Below, piece after piece: positions 8,319 to 22,500 of a DNA stretch of 32,179 bases; the first letter of the stretch is position 1, and each line of letters begins with the position of its first letter. This DNA comes from Chlorokybus atmophyticus (lineage: Eukaryota; Streptophyta; Chlorokybophyceae; Chlorokybales; Chlorokybaceae), in NCBI GenBank assembly GCA_009103225.1, contig RHPI01001618.1:1-32179 (forward strand). Reading direction: 5' to 3'. The translations under genes and the position numbers were made by a program. The notes beneath the pieces are model-generated. The model was given only the letters and a program-made list of their open reading frames with translations. It ran no database searches and was not told the DNA's origin.

Positions 8319-10570
8319 GCAATGGCTGCCAGAGTGCAGCAGCTCATGTACAGATGCGTCAAGGGAGGAGGAACTGATTGTGCAGCCTCAAGCTGCATTT
8401 TTGGTGGAAGTCTATGCACGCAAGTGCATACAGCAACAGCATTGCTTTTTTACGAGGGCACGACCTTTGCCAAGCACTGTCTTCAGGTGGCAACTGCGGC
8501 CGCGAAAATATGCCGCGTTGCATCTACTGTACTAGTACACATGCATTAGGTAGCGTGCGTTTGGTGTCATAAGCAGGCTGTCTGCTCCTAGCTTTGACCT
8601 TGCCTTGCAACATGCTTAACATGCAGCAGTGGGTTTGAAAAATCTGAGCAGCTTGCATGCCAATGTCTCTATTGTGTGCTGAGTTCGGCATGCATATTTC
8701 CTCTTTGCAGCTGGATCTGTGACGGTACAAAAATACCAGTTCAAACTGGCCGCGGAACGTGGTTGGTTCGAAATTTAGTTGACAGGTGCGCAAGTGGGTG
8801 CTCGCGTCATCGTCAAAGTCTCTTTTGCTTCAGCCATGCACTAGCGCAGTACAGGGTGACATGCATACAGAACATTCAAACACAATTGCAGCGTGCACAT
8901 GAATGCTTTGCATGTGTATCACACGCTGTGGGTTGAGTATCTGGGTCGTTTGCTTTCCTTGTGAGTCATCACTTATGCTGATGCTGATGCTGAAGTAGAG
9001 TGGCATACACGTCCACAATATGCACACTTGCACCCACACGCAATGCATGTTTTACCACTGGTCTGCCACATCGTGGCTTTGCTTTTCCTGTTTCGCCCCA
9101 CGGAGGAGGCGGATGTTGCACTAGCAGGGACGACTGCTGGCACCCGTTAGTAGCCTAGTTGCTGTGATTGCTGCTGTGCATGTGGGTTGTGGCTAGGTAC
9201 GGACATGGTGTACGTTGTGCTCGCGTTTTGTTAACGCCAATAGTGTTTGATGATTTCCTGTACACCTACATGCTAACTAATTCCACATGACCTGTTTTTT
9301 ACCACCACCCCAGCCCATCAGTCATGCATAGGGTATGAGTAGCATATTGCACACATGCAGTCTGTGCACACACGACCAACAACAGTAACACTCAAGCGAA
9401 CAAGCAAAGCAACAAACTTACATTACACCCACGCCATCACACTACTCTATGCTAAGTGACCTATGTGCAATGCAATGCCGTTGGTGAAGCAGACAGTAGT
9501 AGCAGCAGCAAACACCAACCAACCAACCTGAGTGCACAAGTGCGGCAACAGTTATCGTGGTAGTAGAGGCTTGGCGGAGACGAACAGCAAGCACGTGTGT
9601 TGTGGCATGTGTGGTGCTGTGCTGTGCTCTACGCATGCATGCATGCATGCATGCATGGAGCCTATTGATAAATGCATAGGCAATGACAGTGCAGAGACCA
9701 TATAGCTCTAGCATACAAACAAGCAGATACAACCAAGCAACCGATGCAGTGGTAACACAGTGCAAGTTAGTGTCAGTGGCCTAGCTATAGCAGGCAACAA
9801 GAGCAAAGTAACAATCAGCAGCAACGAGCAAGTGCATGTGTACTGCGTGATTGCTATTCTGACAATGTCATGTTCATAATGTACACTGTGGTTGGCCAAT
9901 CTACAGGATATGTACAAGCTGCCAGAATGACCTTACAGTACTGCCCACGTGATAGCGCTTTTCTGAACTGGAAGAGAAGGGAGGACAGCGTCTCATGTTG
10001 TGGGCAGTAGGTTGCGGGGATTGGATTAGTTGGCATGGCAATAACATTCAGAAGAACTTGCACGGGGCCGGGCGCAACGTCAATTCCGTGCTGGTACATT
10101 GCAATGCACACGTGTGAATACCACCTTCAATTCCTCGTACACGGTTGTATGCACTGTCCACACCAAGTCGTGCTAAAAATGATGGTTATCAAGTATATTG
10201 AAGTCCAAAGCACTACTCTATGCATGCTGTAGATGCTCAGCATGTGGGCAGAGGGGTCCGGGCACAGTACCAAGTTAGCTGAATCATGTAGAACCCAACC
10301 ACCTGAGCTGACATCCATGCTATGCGCACGTGTGAATATGACCTATACCCTACGCGAGCACGCCTTCATGCCACCGCCACCCAACAAAATGGTCAACAGG
10401 CAAGCAGGCCTTGCCTGCATTTGTCGTTGTCGGCGCATACATTACCAATTTATGGACACGAATCTACAACTGCCTGGTGTCAACGCTACATTGACAACTG
10501 TCACTTACATACTAGCAAAAAAGCCCTCATCCTCCGCAGGTCCCTTGAACATGTTGACTAACAAAAGCAA
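8319..10570. other. Intergenic region between eIF1 and the UTP20 3' end
   Basis: About 2.25 kb between the eIF1 stop and the convergent UTP20 stop, so it should hold both 3' UTRs. Short frames here show no family resemblance and no consistent coding signal. It contains simple repeats, including TGATGC copies near 8975. No tRNA, snoRNA or mobile element could be supported. TTACA at 10505-10509 gives a minus-strand TGTAA about 60 bases after the UTP20 stop, a polyadenylation signal used in green algae, but the motif is short. Confidence 0.5.
9633..9656. repeat. (GCAT)6 microsatellite
   Basis: Six perfect tandem copies of GCAT. The unit is self-complementary, so the tract is palindromic. Shorter GCATGC runs recur elsewhere, for example near 20175 in a UTP20 intron. 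Confidence 0.9.
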
Positions 10571-13500
10571 TTACCCTTTGTACCGTTTGTGTTCGGCAAT
10601 CTTGCGCTTGCGGCTTGCATGCTTGTGCACATTCTTCTTTAGCTTCTTGCGTGCATGCTTCTCGGGATCAACCAATGCTTCAATTGCGAGTGCCCGCTTG
10701 CGACTGTCTTTCTGACTCCTTAGTCGTTGCCTCACTGCATTGTATCGCTCAACAAAGGTGGTCACGCCGAAAACCTCCTGCAGATGAGGCGTTACCTCCT
10801 CTGCTAGCGCCTTCAGGTCATCTGCGAGGTCACAAGCTGCTCTCATTCTCTGCTCTCCGCATCACGACAAACACATCTCACACACCACTGGTGGGCAGCA
10901 TGCAACAATGGCTTCAGCAGTAGCTATGCAATGATATGCCCTTAAGACCCAGCCCACATGGCGCCATAAGCAAAACCCAGTGCAGTAATGGACTGTTGTG
11001 CTCACCTGAGACAACCTGGCCGGAGGGAGGCTCCCTTACTCTGATCAGCGGCAACACCATTTCAGGCAGGAATGGCTGCGTCACTTTTGGACTCAGCTTG
11101 CTGGTCACAGCAGCAAACCACCGCAATACACTTTGGCGCTGAGTCACAGCGAGCAGGTTCAGAGCATTGTTTCACGGAGTCATGCAAACAACGAAGAACA
11201 GGAGAACACTGTCAGATACCTAAGCCGTAGCACTTGCAAGGAATTTTGTGTTCACATACCTGAACTTCTCCTGGTTTCGTTGCCAGTTTTGACAACCGCA
11301 CAAACAGCCACTCAAGTGGGCTTCGTGATGATCGAGCGCTACCATTTGCTTCACGGTCGTCACCGACTTCCTCATCAATGTCCTCATCACTGCCTTCATC
11401 CGCTGATGACGCGCCCGCATGATTGACATCTTCCGCACGTGCATGCCCATTGGACACGCCGTGTGATGAGGGCAATGTAGCCAAAACGGTAGCAACAAAC
11501 AGCAAGTTCTTGACGATTTGATCAGCGAACTTGGCATCGACATGTTCATTGCTCAGCTGCTCGCACAAAGCCCGAGATATGTGTCGCATCTCAATGGACT
11601 CGAGAGAGCCGGACAGAAGCTGATCAATGGTAACATCCGCCGCAAACAGCAAGCCGAGTAGCCTTGTGGAAGCTCTTCGCACCCACGCATGACGGTGAAG
11701 CAACAGCTCTACAGTAGGACGCCATATCCCCTAAGAAACACGCAGTGTGTCAAAGGCGTGCATTAGGGTGACACCCAAGCAATGTGTATATGTATGTGTA
11801 TATATGAGTGTGTACAAGTGTACATGTAGCGCCAAACTTACTTGCCACTCAGGAGAACTCAACAGGTTGGGCAGGCACTGCAGCAGGCGTTCGAGGCAAG
11901 TGAGCGTGTAGTAGGCCTCCTGCCAGCTGGCGAAGGTTGCCGCGCCGGCCACATCGGCGTCCACCACAGCAGCTCCAGCATCAAACTCCCCGGCCGCACG
12001 CGTCAAGACCGCCAGCATCAGAGGCAAGACCTCTGCTCGCCGGTTTTCCAGCAACTTGCCGTTGCTGATTTGCACCACCAGACCCAACACCTGGCAGGGT
12101 GCAGGCATGCGTACAATGGTCGTGTATAGAAACTGAATGACTCAGTCAATCAAAGCGAATGGATTGGCACAGCTGCAATCACGCACACAACCACTAACAC
12201 ACCCACCTGTATGGCAGCCCGCCGCAGCTGAGCGTCGTTTCCACCATACCATTTGATGGCATAGTCAAGGAACTGCTGGCGGTGGTTGGGAGAGACGCGG
12301 TTCATTAGTAGGCGCATGACGGTCGCGAGCATAGCACGGCATGTGGCGTTTTCGTCGTTCACGAGCCTCGACACCAGCGGAAGGAAGAAGAACTCCGCCT
12401 GCTCGTCGAGAAGAACTTGCGGGAATTTGCTGACGAGCAGATGAAGCATCTCCAGCGCAGCCTCACGCCCCGTGCTGTGCTCGTACATTAGATTGGTCAC
12501 TATGAACTCCAGATGATGCTGCAGCCTTCTAGGGCCCAAAGGATAGTCAAGCAGAAACTGCAGCAGCACCTGCACATGCACCATTTCTTTGTCACACAAA
12601 GCCCATCTTCCAACAATATACTTGCTGAAGAGTGACATGCAGAGGTAGTACCAGCTGTATCATTTAATGCATGCCAGCTGCACCTGAGAGCAGAGGTGCC
12701 TGACAGGAGCAGCCTGACTGCGAACCATGAGCGCAGACACCTTATTCATCAAGTCATAGAGCTCGGGCACAACCAGGCGGCGAGTGACAATGGCTTTGAG
12801 CAGAGCAAATGTCGTGCTTTGCGTGTTGGGATCCTCAATGTCCGTGAAGGCAAAGTTGAGTATGTGCTTCAGCTGCGTATCGCTCACAAGTTCGCTTCGC
12901 TGGCTGTGTCTCAGCAGAGTGGTTAGCAACTTCAAACAGTCCTGAACCAGGGGCGCGGTGTTGCTGCCCGACCGATGGAGGATGTCAAACACGTGTTGCG
13001 TGATGTCGGATGCGCACGCGTCCATTGATGGTAGAGGCATGCGGAGGAGAAGGCAAAGGTTCTTCAGCGACATCGACAGCACTGCCGTCTCACGGGACAT
13101 CAGCGCGCGGGACAACAATGGCACCATCGGGTCCAATAAGGAATGCGTCTCAGTAGCGCTCTCTCCAGTCAGTCCCTTCTTCATCGATGTGTATAACACC
13201 TTCAACCATGGCAAGTGTAAGGTTATACCCATAAGGAACCAAAATGCAAACACTGTACGGGTATAGCTCTCAGTGTGCGTGCTTATGGGCTTACCTGCAG
13301 AGCGAATACAACCAGCACGTTGGTGTTGAGCATAGGTAAAAGGGTGTCCTGCAGGACTTTATCCTGGTTACTCTGCTGCTGGTTCCTGCTGTCCCCATCT
13401 GGGCGCCTACGAAGTTGCTCCAGCTGCAAACCATCGTTCACTGTAGAGTGTATGAAAACCAGCAGCTCTGCTGGCTTGAGCCCCGCGTGTGTCTGGAGAC

Positions 13501-16500
13501 CGCGAGCAATGTGACGCAACATCTCGTCCACTCTGTCACGAATCTTCCTTGTGCCTGGGTTCAAAGCAGGTGTCAATCTCATGCACACGAAAGCGAGGTG
13601 AGGTTGCATGCATTGCTGAGGAGAGGCTCTTGTACAAGTGGTTGTGCGCACAAATCTTACTCTGTGTTGAGTCTAGATGTTCTTTAATGGGCCGCAGAAG
13701 CACTCCGAAATGCGTCTTGAAGGTTGTGACTCGCGTGACAAGCTCGAATGACTCAAAAGACCGACACCGCTTGGTCTCTTTCATTTTGGCAGCAATTGCA
13801 TCCACCTCTCGTTCCTACAAGTGGAGAGCAACCATCAACAGTCGAGGAAAAGGTGACCAACCATGAAAACTTTGTAAACATGGACAGTGTTGGGACACCT
13901 GCTGATGATGTAAATTCCAAGCATTTGCAACAAGCACAACAGACACAAACACAAGCTACAGACCTCAGCTGCGCTTCCCATGATGTCGGACATGAGCATA
14001 TCCACAATGTCTGAGAGGCAATAGTCGATTGCACCGGACTCCATGGCAGGAATGGACTTGGACAGTACCGCATGCAGGGTGTAACCCAGCACATGCACCT
14101 GCCATAGAACGTGCATGGTATCTGTGTTTCTGCTCTCTTGACAGGCCCACAGGTAAGTACGCACGGTGCAAGACACGCACCTGATACCCTTGCGTGAGGC
14201 TCGACTTCAACACATCCACCAGGTAATGAAGGTATGGAGCGCCTAGCTCAGTCGCCATTGATGCCAATGTCTCCCGTGCAGTGTCGCGGATGCTCTGTGA
14301 CCAGCACTCAATGTGAATATGTGTTTCAACAAGAACTACAGCAAAACCTGCTCAAAGCCACACATGCTCGTAATATGTCAATGTTGCGTATGTGCACCTG
14401 CATCCTGCTCTTCATCAGATTAGTGACAGTCTGCAACACGCCCGGCAGCTCAGCTTGCATGGCAGCTTCAGGAAGCAGCTTGAGCACTTTAACTGTCGCC
14501 AGCGCGATTGGCACACGGACACCAGTGCCCTGTTCTCCCTCTTCCAACACATACTTTTTCAACTCGGGGAAGAGTTTGGACTTCAAGGCAGCCGTGATGT
14601 AATCTGGTACTACCACTTCGGGTCCTTCATCCTCGTGGTGTCGCGTCTCATTGACATTATCAGTGGTCGCCACGTCGTGCATATCCACGTCTTCTTTGGC
14701 GTTCTCATTGAAATGAAAGGCATCCAGCAAGGCACAGATGGCCCGAACCAACACTTTCTGACTGGCGGCTTTCTCAGGTAGGTACCGTAGATAACGCATG
14801 AGCAATGAGAAGTACAATCCCCAAGGCAGCTGTAAGGCGATGGCTGCTAGAGCGCGCACGGCTTCATCCATCAAGTTCCCATCTTTGGCGCTCTTGGCAT
14901 CCGTCAGCACATGACCAATCATCGGTACAAACAGCGTGTTCAGGAGGGTAGGTGAGATGGATGACGCTAGCGAGCGCAGCTTCGCAAGGGCACGTATGCG
15001 GCGATGGGTCTGCAAATGCACGATGTTGCTAAAGAAGGCCTGCTCCGGATCTAATGACAGCAAACACTGAAGTTCTGCCATGAAGGTTGGGAAAGCTTTC
15101 ACGATGTCATGCAGCAACCCGACAGCCTCTTGACGAACAGAAAAGTCCTGCCATATACAAAGCCCACATTGACTTTGGTTACACACAATGCGAGTGACAG
15201 CAGTACCACACAACACCATTGTTGCCTCACCTCAGCACTACTAATTGCCAGTGTGATTTGTGGGTACAGCAGTTTGGGAACCAGAGAGCGCACATCGTCA
15301 GGTGCTTGCATGGCATACTCAATAAACAGCCGCAAAGCCTGGGATGCACTCGTGCGCAGGGACAAGTCTGGAGAGTGCAAATCTCTCAGCGCATGGCCCA
15401 GCAGCGGCCGCATACCAGGCACGGATATGCCCGTGTAGTAAGCAGCGTTCATGCGAGCATAAGCCACCATTCGCCTATCATAATCGGGCTCGTCCACCTC
15501 CACTGTCGACCATGCATTTAGGTCTTGCAGCTGCTTTGCCTGTGTAGTAATGTTCCAAAGTAAGCCCGACAGGTTACAAAAGAGACAGCCATGGCAAGAA
15601 ACAGAAGCTGGCATTCAAGCTTGCTACTCATGCAACAAGACAGCAACCGGCCATCAACAAGACTGCCAGCTTGTGTGTTCATGCCAACAACATGCATACA
15701 CGAGGGCACTTACCACTTGCAATGTGGACGGGTCTGGCTGTGACAGCGCCTCGTAGGCGTCACACAGGGCAGTTCGAGCGTCCCGCGTAGAAAGAGTTGC
15801 GAAGAGTGGGGACAGCCTGGGGGCATACTTGAGCGAATCAGGCAGCATGCTGCCGATGCTGCTGATAACGCGGAGAACCTCAACACAGGTACCTGCAGTG
15901 TTGAGTAGTAAGTGTTTTACAATACCCGGTACACGACCACAACAATATGTGAGCGAGTACAACCACTACAAAGACCATGTAGGTGAAAGCAACAAGCACC
16001 TTGCCGCAAGTGCGCTTTGGATTGCAGGAAGGGCAACAGAGTGTCCAGCATTTGGTTTGCCGTTGCGCTGTCTTCGATGAACGGTGCCAACCGTACGCAT
16101 ACTGACAACGCTCTCTTGACTGCCTTCATGGCCTTGCCCTTGCTGCAATCACAAGCAGAGACTATGAACCAAGTCCAGCACCACCACAACAACCCACAGT
16201 TTGCGGGCTGAGAAAGGACCCTAAAGCGCTGAGGCTATGCTGCACTGGCAGATTCAGGAATGCGTAGTTGTTGATGGGCAACAAGCACTGATCAGATTCG
16301 CCTTTGCGGAATCATTGGCATAGAGCCTCATCCGAAAGATGGTGTAAAGTTGTATATCATCATCTCAGTGCCTCTCCATAGCCAGTTAGTTAAAGCAAGC
16401 ACAGGCCCTTCCAATAAACCTGATATGTACGCAGGCAAGTTGACCGGTGCAGGACGAAAGGCCCTTACCTTGAATGATCCAATCGTCTGGCTAACAGCTG

Positions 16501-19500
16501 GCCAACATGTTGCAGTAACAGGCACAGATGCGGCGACAACACCAGGTTAATGAAGTGTTGGCCCGTCTCTTCGTTCTCCGTGTCCAGGACATTGAGCACA
16601 ATCTGCAAAGCGATAACGTTAGCATGCAAAAACAACAACCACAACATGCGTGCAACAGACATTTCAAGAATATAATACCGAAATCACGGAGGCCTCAACA
16701 GCAGGTGTCAGACTCTTGGCCGACAACAACGTAACAAGAGCTGGCATCAGCGTTGCATCCCTTGCAAGCAGTGGTATGAGCTCTGTGTGCTGGCTCATGG
16801 CAACAAAGCACTCAAGGAGGTTACTGGGCCTGTCCCCAGCGGCATCCGATATCAGGCGGGCGACAGCTGGACGCACGGCAAGGAAGAACACGTCCCACGC
16901 AGTGGAGGGGATGTTGTGGGTAGGATGCTTTGCAACGACGCTGTGCATGAAGCGCAGCGCTAGCCCGCGAACCTCCTTGCCCAGCTCATTGCTGGCGTTG
17001 CTGGCATTGTCCTCGAACGCCAGCTGTATCAGGCGCAGCACGAAAGCGATGAGGGCGTTGAGATATGGCAACACGTGCCAGCGCAGTGTTGAGACAGCAT
17101 CCAGCGCAACGTGAAGAAAGCCCACAACTTGTTTTGGCGTAACATTTTGCAACGCATCAAGGTCTATGGCAGACAGCGCGGCGTCCAAGTCAGACAACGA
17201 TGACAGCCAGTCTGGTTGCGTAGCAAATGTTTGCATGGCTATTAAAGGAGCGATGATCAAACTGAATAGTGGAGCCAGTTCATGCGGCTCTAGATGCGAG
17301 AGATATATAAGGGCCGCCTTCCTTGAAATACCTGCAGCCGACTGCACAGCAATATAATTAGACAAACAGGAGCATGTATGTAGTGTACTACACAAGTCTG
17401 CAAACCAACACGCACCCTGCCAGCCACTTTGCCACTCTTCTTGCGTAGTTTCGGAAACATGATGCGCACAATGTGCGGCATGAGCATGCTGCGATCCTTG
17501 GGTTGTACACCTCCAGCATTAACGCTGAGATTCCACCTGTTGAAGAGAGCAAGTCAGAGAGTCTTAGGCAAAAAAGGGAGATATGCGCTGAAACTAACAA
17601 GATGGACAACAACAGCAACGCTTCCAACCAGCAATGCGTCCAACCTGGCCATCTCCTCGCGTGCGGTCTTGTAGTTGATCAGGCGCTCCAATTGTTCAGA
17701 GTAACGCAAAAGAGAAGCGTCCTTGTGATTGTTTAATGAGGCAAGCGTCAACTGTTGGACTTCTGGATCCATGTCCATAAGAAACCTGTGCATAACAAGA
17801 TTGCAGGCATGTAATCACACATGCGCAGCAACAGCTGTGAGCGTACGTACATGACGTTTCCAACAGCAGCATGCTCTCCGACATATTACATGAATATTAT
17901 ATGGATACATTGCTTACCGCTCGAAAAGGATGCGCCTCAGTTCTTCTGATCGATACAAAGCTTTGGCGTTCTTCATTGCCGCGACCACCTTGAGCCACTG
18001 CTTGGCCAGCGCTCGCCATGTTTTCCCGCCCCTTGAAGTGCCCTGGTCTTTGCTAATGCCGCTGCCAGGCACCTCATTCCAATCGCTCACAAACTCTAAA
18101 AACAGAGGAACAACCTGCAAAGCACAGCAACCCTGAGCCAACCATCTCCACACTCGCACATCATGCAGGTGTAAGCGTGTACCTGTCTTGAGTGTCGCTC
18201 AGCAGTGGTAGGCAGCTGCTGTAACGCTTTAAGCAACTGTTCAAACACTGTTGTGAAATTCGTGCTGTCACCCGCAGTATCAGCCTGTACAGCAGCTTGG
18301 AATAAATCAGGCAGGCTTCGCGCAGGACCCTCAGTGTCATCGCTACGAGGTGCTACTGATTGCATCACTGAAAAATCTGCATCAACCAGAGCACGCATCA
18401 GCAAGCGTGTTGAACTGCACGGATTATTCTCACGAGCTGTAGCAATGCACCACCAAACACCAAAACTTCACTAACCGGCATTGAGCACTTGATCTTGGTA
18501 CGCTGTGAGTTGCTGCAGCAGCAAGGGCCACAGCACCACATCATGCGACTCTGCCAGTGCAACCATGACAGCACGAGCAGCATCCCAAACATGGCTGAAC
18601 CTGTGAACACGAAACAGAGTATCAGCAACATCCCAGGCCCTGCATGGGGCTCGCACGTGTTTCGCAATGCATAGCAAGGCTGGCTTCAATTGCAACCATG
18701 CTGTTTGTACTTCCAATGACAAAACGACACAAGCAACATGCACTGTCAGCTACAGGAAGAGCTCTGGCACATTACCTGATGTGGAAGCTGCCAAGCGCTG
18801 AGTGTGCAACTGCCGGCAATAGGAACTCAGGCAACCTATTGTGCTGCACTGCCGCAGCCATGCGCCGCACAACAAGGGTTGACTGGTTCCATTGTTCCAT
18901 GTGCATGGGCGTCTCTTCAACTTGCTTCCACTGATGCAAAACCTGCTCAACCAACAAGTGCATGCTTATGTATATGCAAGCAACTGACGGCCAAGGCCAC
19001 TACGCACAAGCCATGCAAACTTACCTCTGTTTCGCTGCTGTCTGCTTTGCCGAAATGGCACAAAATCTGCAGTGTCAGCAACCTCATGTCCTTATTGGGT
19101 GAAGACAAGTTGGGTGCAAGACACGGGAGCACGTCCAACAGCACCTCTTTGGTAAAGGGGGACTCTGCCCCTTGAGGCAGCATCCTAGATAGACACAAGG
19201 AAAGCAACTTGGTTAACTGCACAATAACGTAAGCAACAGACATACTGGAGACACTATATATGATGTGAATACCTGGCAGTGGTGCTGAAATACTGTGCCA
19301 CAGCAGACAGCATGGGTACAGATTTTGCATGGGTTTTCAACAGCTCCAGCATGCTCGCAACACTAGGCAGCATGTCTGGAGATGCTCGAGGCAGCAAAGC
19401 TGCAATTGCTGAGTGCACGGCACCATACAATGCGGCAACTTCGCTTGCAACTCCTGCAGACGCAAGTAAGCAGCTGTGTGTGCGTCTTTTCCACGCAGCA

Positions 19501-22500
19501 TACATGATGCACATCATCTATCTCTCATCAAGGGTGAGAACGCATGTGCACATACCAGCCCCAGCTTGCTCAATGGACGCCAAACGGTCAGCGCATTTGT
19601 GAAGAATGGGAAGGACATCCATTGGTACAGTCACCGCATATGGCAAGCAAAAGAACAACGCATACAGCTTTGGGAAGGCCGTCCTATCAAGGCTAGCTGC
19701 TGCAGATGCTTCTGCTGTCGTGGATGTAATGAGCGCTGACAAGCCCCTGTATCGATGCACAGGCAGCAGCTTGGGGTTGCTTCCGCCAGCATCAAGGCGC
19801 ATTCGTAGTTCCAACAGCATAGAGAGGCTTTGCTCGGGGTGTGTATCGATGTTTCGATCCAGCGCGCTGCACGGCACTCACGGGTGGGTACTATCAACTG
19901 AAACAACAACTGTTGCTAGCAGCAGATGAATGCTCTCACCTCAAGATGTGGTTCACGAACAGCCTGACCACGGCCTCATCATCAGCTACAAGGCTTCTCA
20001 TGAATGCTTCAAGTCTGCATACACCAACTACATAAGCACGGAACAAAGCACAACAACAACCAAGGAACATGGACCACAAGGGATTTCACACTCCAGCATG
20101 CGGACTGTGAAAGCCACAAACTGTACGCATACAGCAGGCGGTAACGGCTGAGCGCACCCACGCACCCACGCGCGCATGCATGCATGTGCCCAGACAAATG
20201 CTTGCATTATTGACTTACATATCGATGGGCAATTCAAAAGCTGGAAGCCAGGATGGTGCTGCGTTTGCAATGGCGGACAAGCCAGTGCTGGCTCCTGCCT
20301 CCCTGTGATGGTTGTTGATGAGAGTCTGCAGCAGCCTGAGGGTCTGTGCCCCGAGCCTTGCATCACCCTCCAAAAGTGAAGCCCGTAGTGAAGGCTGAAG
20401 CAGCTTGCGCGACAGCTGGAAAAACGGCGAATAGTCTGCGGTAAGACCAAGTCCGCAAGTCATAACGACATTGCAAGATTACAACGCTTGCAAACTCCAG
20501 ACTTTGTACATGCCACTACCATCTTTCACTTTGAGATTCTAACAATGCGCAACATTGCTTGCTTACCCGCGACGCGAGTGCCAGATCTGTACTCGAGCAT
20601 GGCATTAACAAGGGATACAGCACGAGCAGCATTGGCACAACAGGCCGCTCTCTGAGGCTGCGCTTCCAAAGCTGCCAGGCGTTCATTGGCAAACCGCATA
20701 AAGACATCCCAAAGCGGCTGTGCTGTCTCCCTGCGAATGTGCTCGCACAAGCGCACGACAGCGTTCGACAGCACCTGTGTTGTGAGCTGTGCAGCCGCAG
20801 CTGTAAAGGAGGTACACATGTTTAGATGTATGCATGCTGACCCTTGCAGCGCGTGACATGCATACACACGACAGCAAAAGGCCTGATTGACGTCAACTTT
20901 CACAGTTGAGAAATAACAGCAGTGCATGGCGAACCTTTTGTGGGAGATGTGTCACTTTCTGCAGGCTCTGCAACATCTGTTTCGGGCGCGTGTTGAACCA
21001 TGGCCTTTGTGGCCATATGCATCATGCAATCCATCCTGGACTGGAAGCCATGTGCAATGCCCTACAACCGAGGTGTCAGGCCCTGTTGAGAGAACCAGTT
21101 TGAAGCCTGATTGCTGTCACACCAGTGGACGCAACGAATGCTTATAGATAACCTTCACAGACTCTGCCACCAGCGCGCCAGCTCCATCCACGCGTTCCTC
21201 GGAGCTGTTAGCCTGAACCTCCCTCATCAAGACTGCAAAGCCTGTGACACATATCATAGTCAATCGCGAGCTAGCTCAATCTAATAACCTGTTTACAAGC
21301 ATTAAATGCAGCAGCCTAGCACACAAGCACATGCTCTGCTGTTGCAGTTGAATGCACCTTTCTCCAGCGACCGAGTCGGTGCCTGGCGAAACAGATACGC
21401 CACAGCTTCTGCGGCAAAGTCTCGCACCCATGGCCGTTTGTGATGGCGCAAGCGTGCTGTGTGCCTGCAATGGCCATGTTGTTTCTGACGAATAACATGA
21501 CCTATTGTTGCCATACATATACAGCTGGGCCTCACGTGAACGTGAAGCCCCGCAAGATAAGCTTGGTGCGCACGTCGCTTACCTGAGCACTTGAGGCAAC
21601 TCTGCACAGAGGTGCTTCATCAGGTGCTTGAATACATAGGAGATTGATGTAAACGTCTGCAACGCAGGTGTCATGACTGTCATTGTGCAAAAGCTGCCTC
21701 ACAACGCAGTATATAACCACCGCACAAGCCTACCAGCTCCAACACTTCCGTCTGGTGCTCTCCACCGGTTTGCAGCAGTGCAGAGGATGCTTTGATGAAG
21801 GGCCCCACATGCCTGCACACACCAACGCAATCACAGTCAGCGTGGTTTGTGCGTGTCTGCAGGCAGCATGCAAACCAACAAGACAGCACTTACGGCAGGA
21901 AGTCCCGCTGAAGATCTCGTGCCAATGAAGCAACCAAACTGCATAAACGAGGGATGCCTTAGATTGGTCCCACCAACACAAGTGAACGAGCCAGTGTTGC
22001 ACATAGCAGTCACAATTCAACGCCAAGCAGAAACCAGTCATGGGCTCACCTGAGAACCGGCTCCAGCGACAAGAAGGCTTCCAACGTCATGCGCTTGAGC
22101 AGCGAGGAGACAATGGATTTGCTGTGATGAACGAGCTGCGGCAGGCTTTGAGCATGCGGCAGCACCTCCACATACAACTCGTTGAAGTCTTTTGCACTGT
22201 TCAACTCCTAAGCGTCGCGGCGAGCGGTATCAATCAGCATGTGGCGTGCTACATAACATGGAAACATGGCAATCACAGCTGCTCACCCTCCATTGCAGTA
22301 AGTTCTCCAAGAAGAAGGTGGATGCGCCAGTTGGTTGCAAGGAGATTGGCGCGAGGCTGCGAAACACGTCGACTTCAACACCTGCCAATCTCTGTGCGAA
22401 GCTCTTGTACTGCACACAGGACACAAAGAAGCAAGTTTGTATGTGTACACAAGCAACGATTTGAAGTGCACGACGCACTGTAGACATACTAACAACACTG

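Noticed and set aside
8740-8775. Possible tRNA T-arm (TTCAAACTGG, GGTTCGAAAT)
   Set aside because: No matching acceptor, D-arm or anticodon arm can be folded around either motif.
16143-16468. Possible intronic snoRNA in the 326-base UTP20 intron
   Set aside because: C-box-like and D-box-like fragments occur, but no proper RUGAUGA/CUGA pair with a terminal stem was seen on the transcribed strand.
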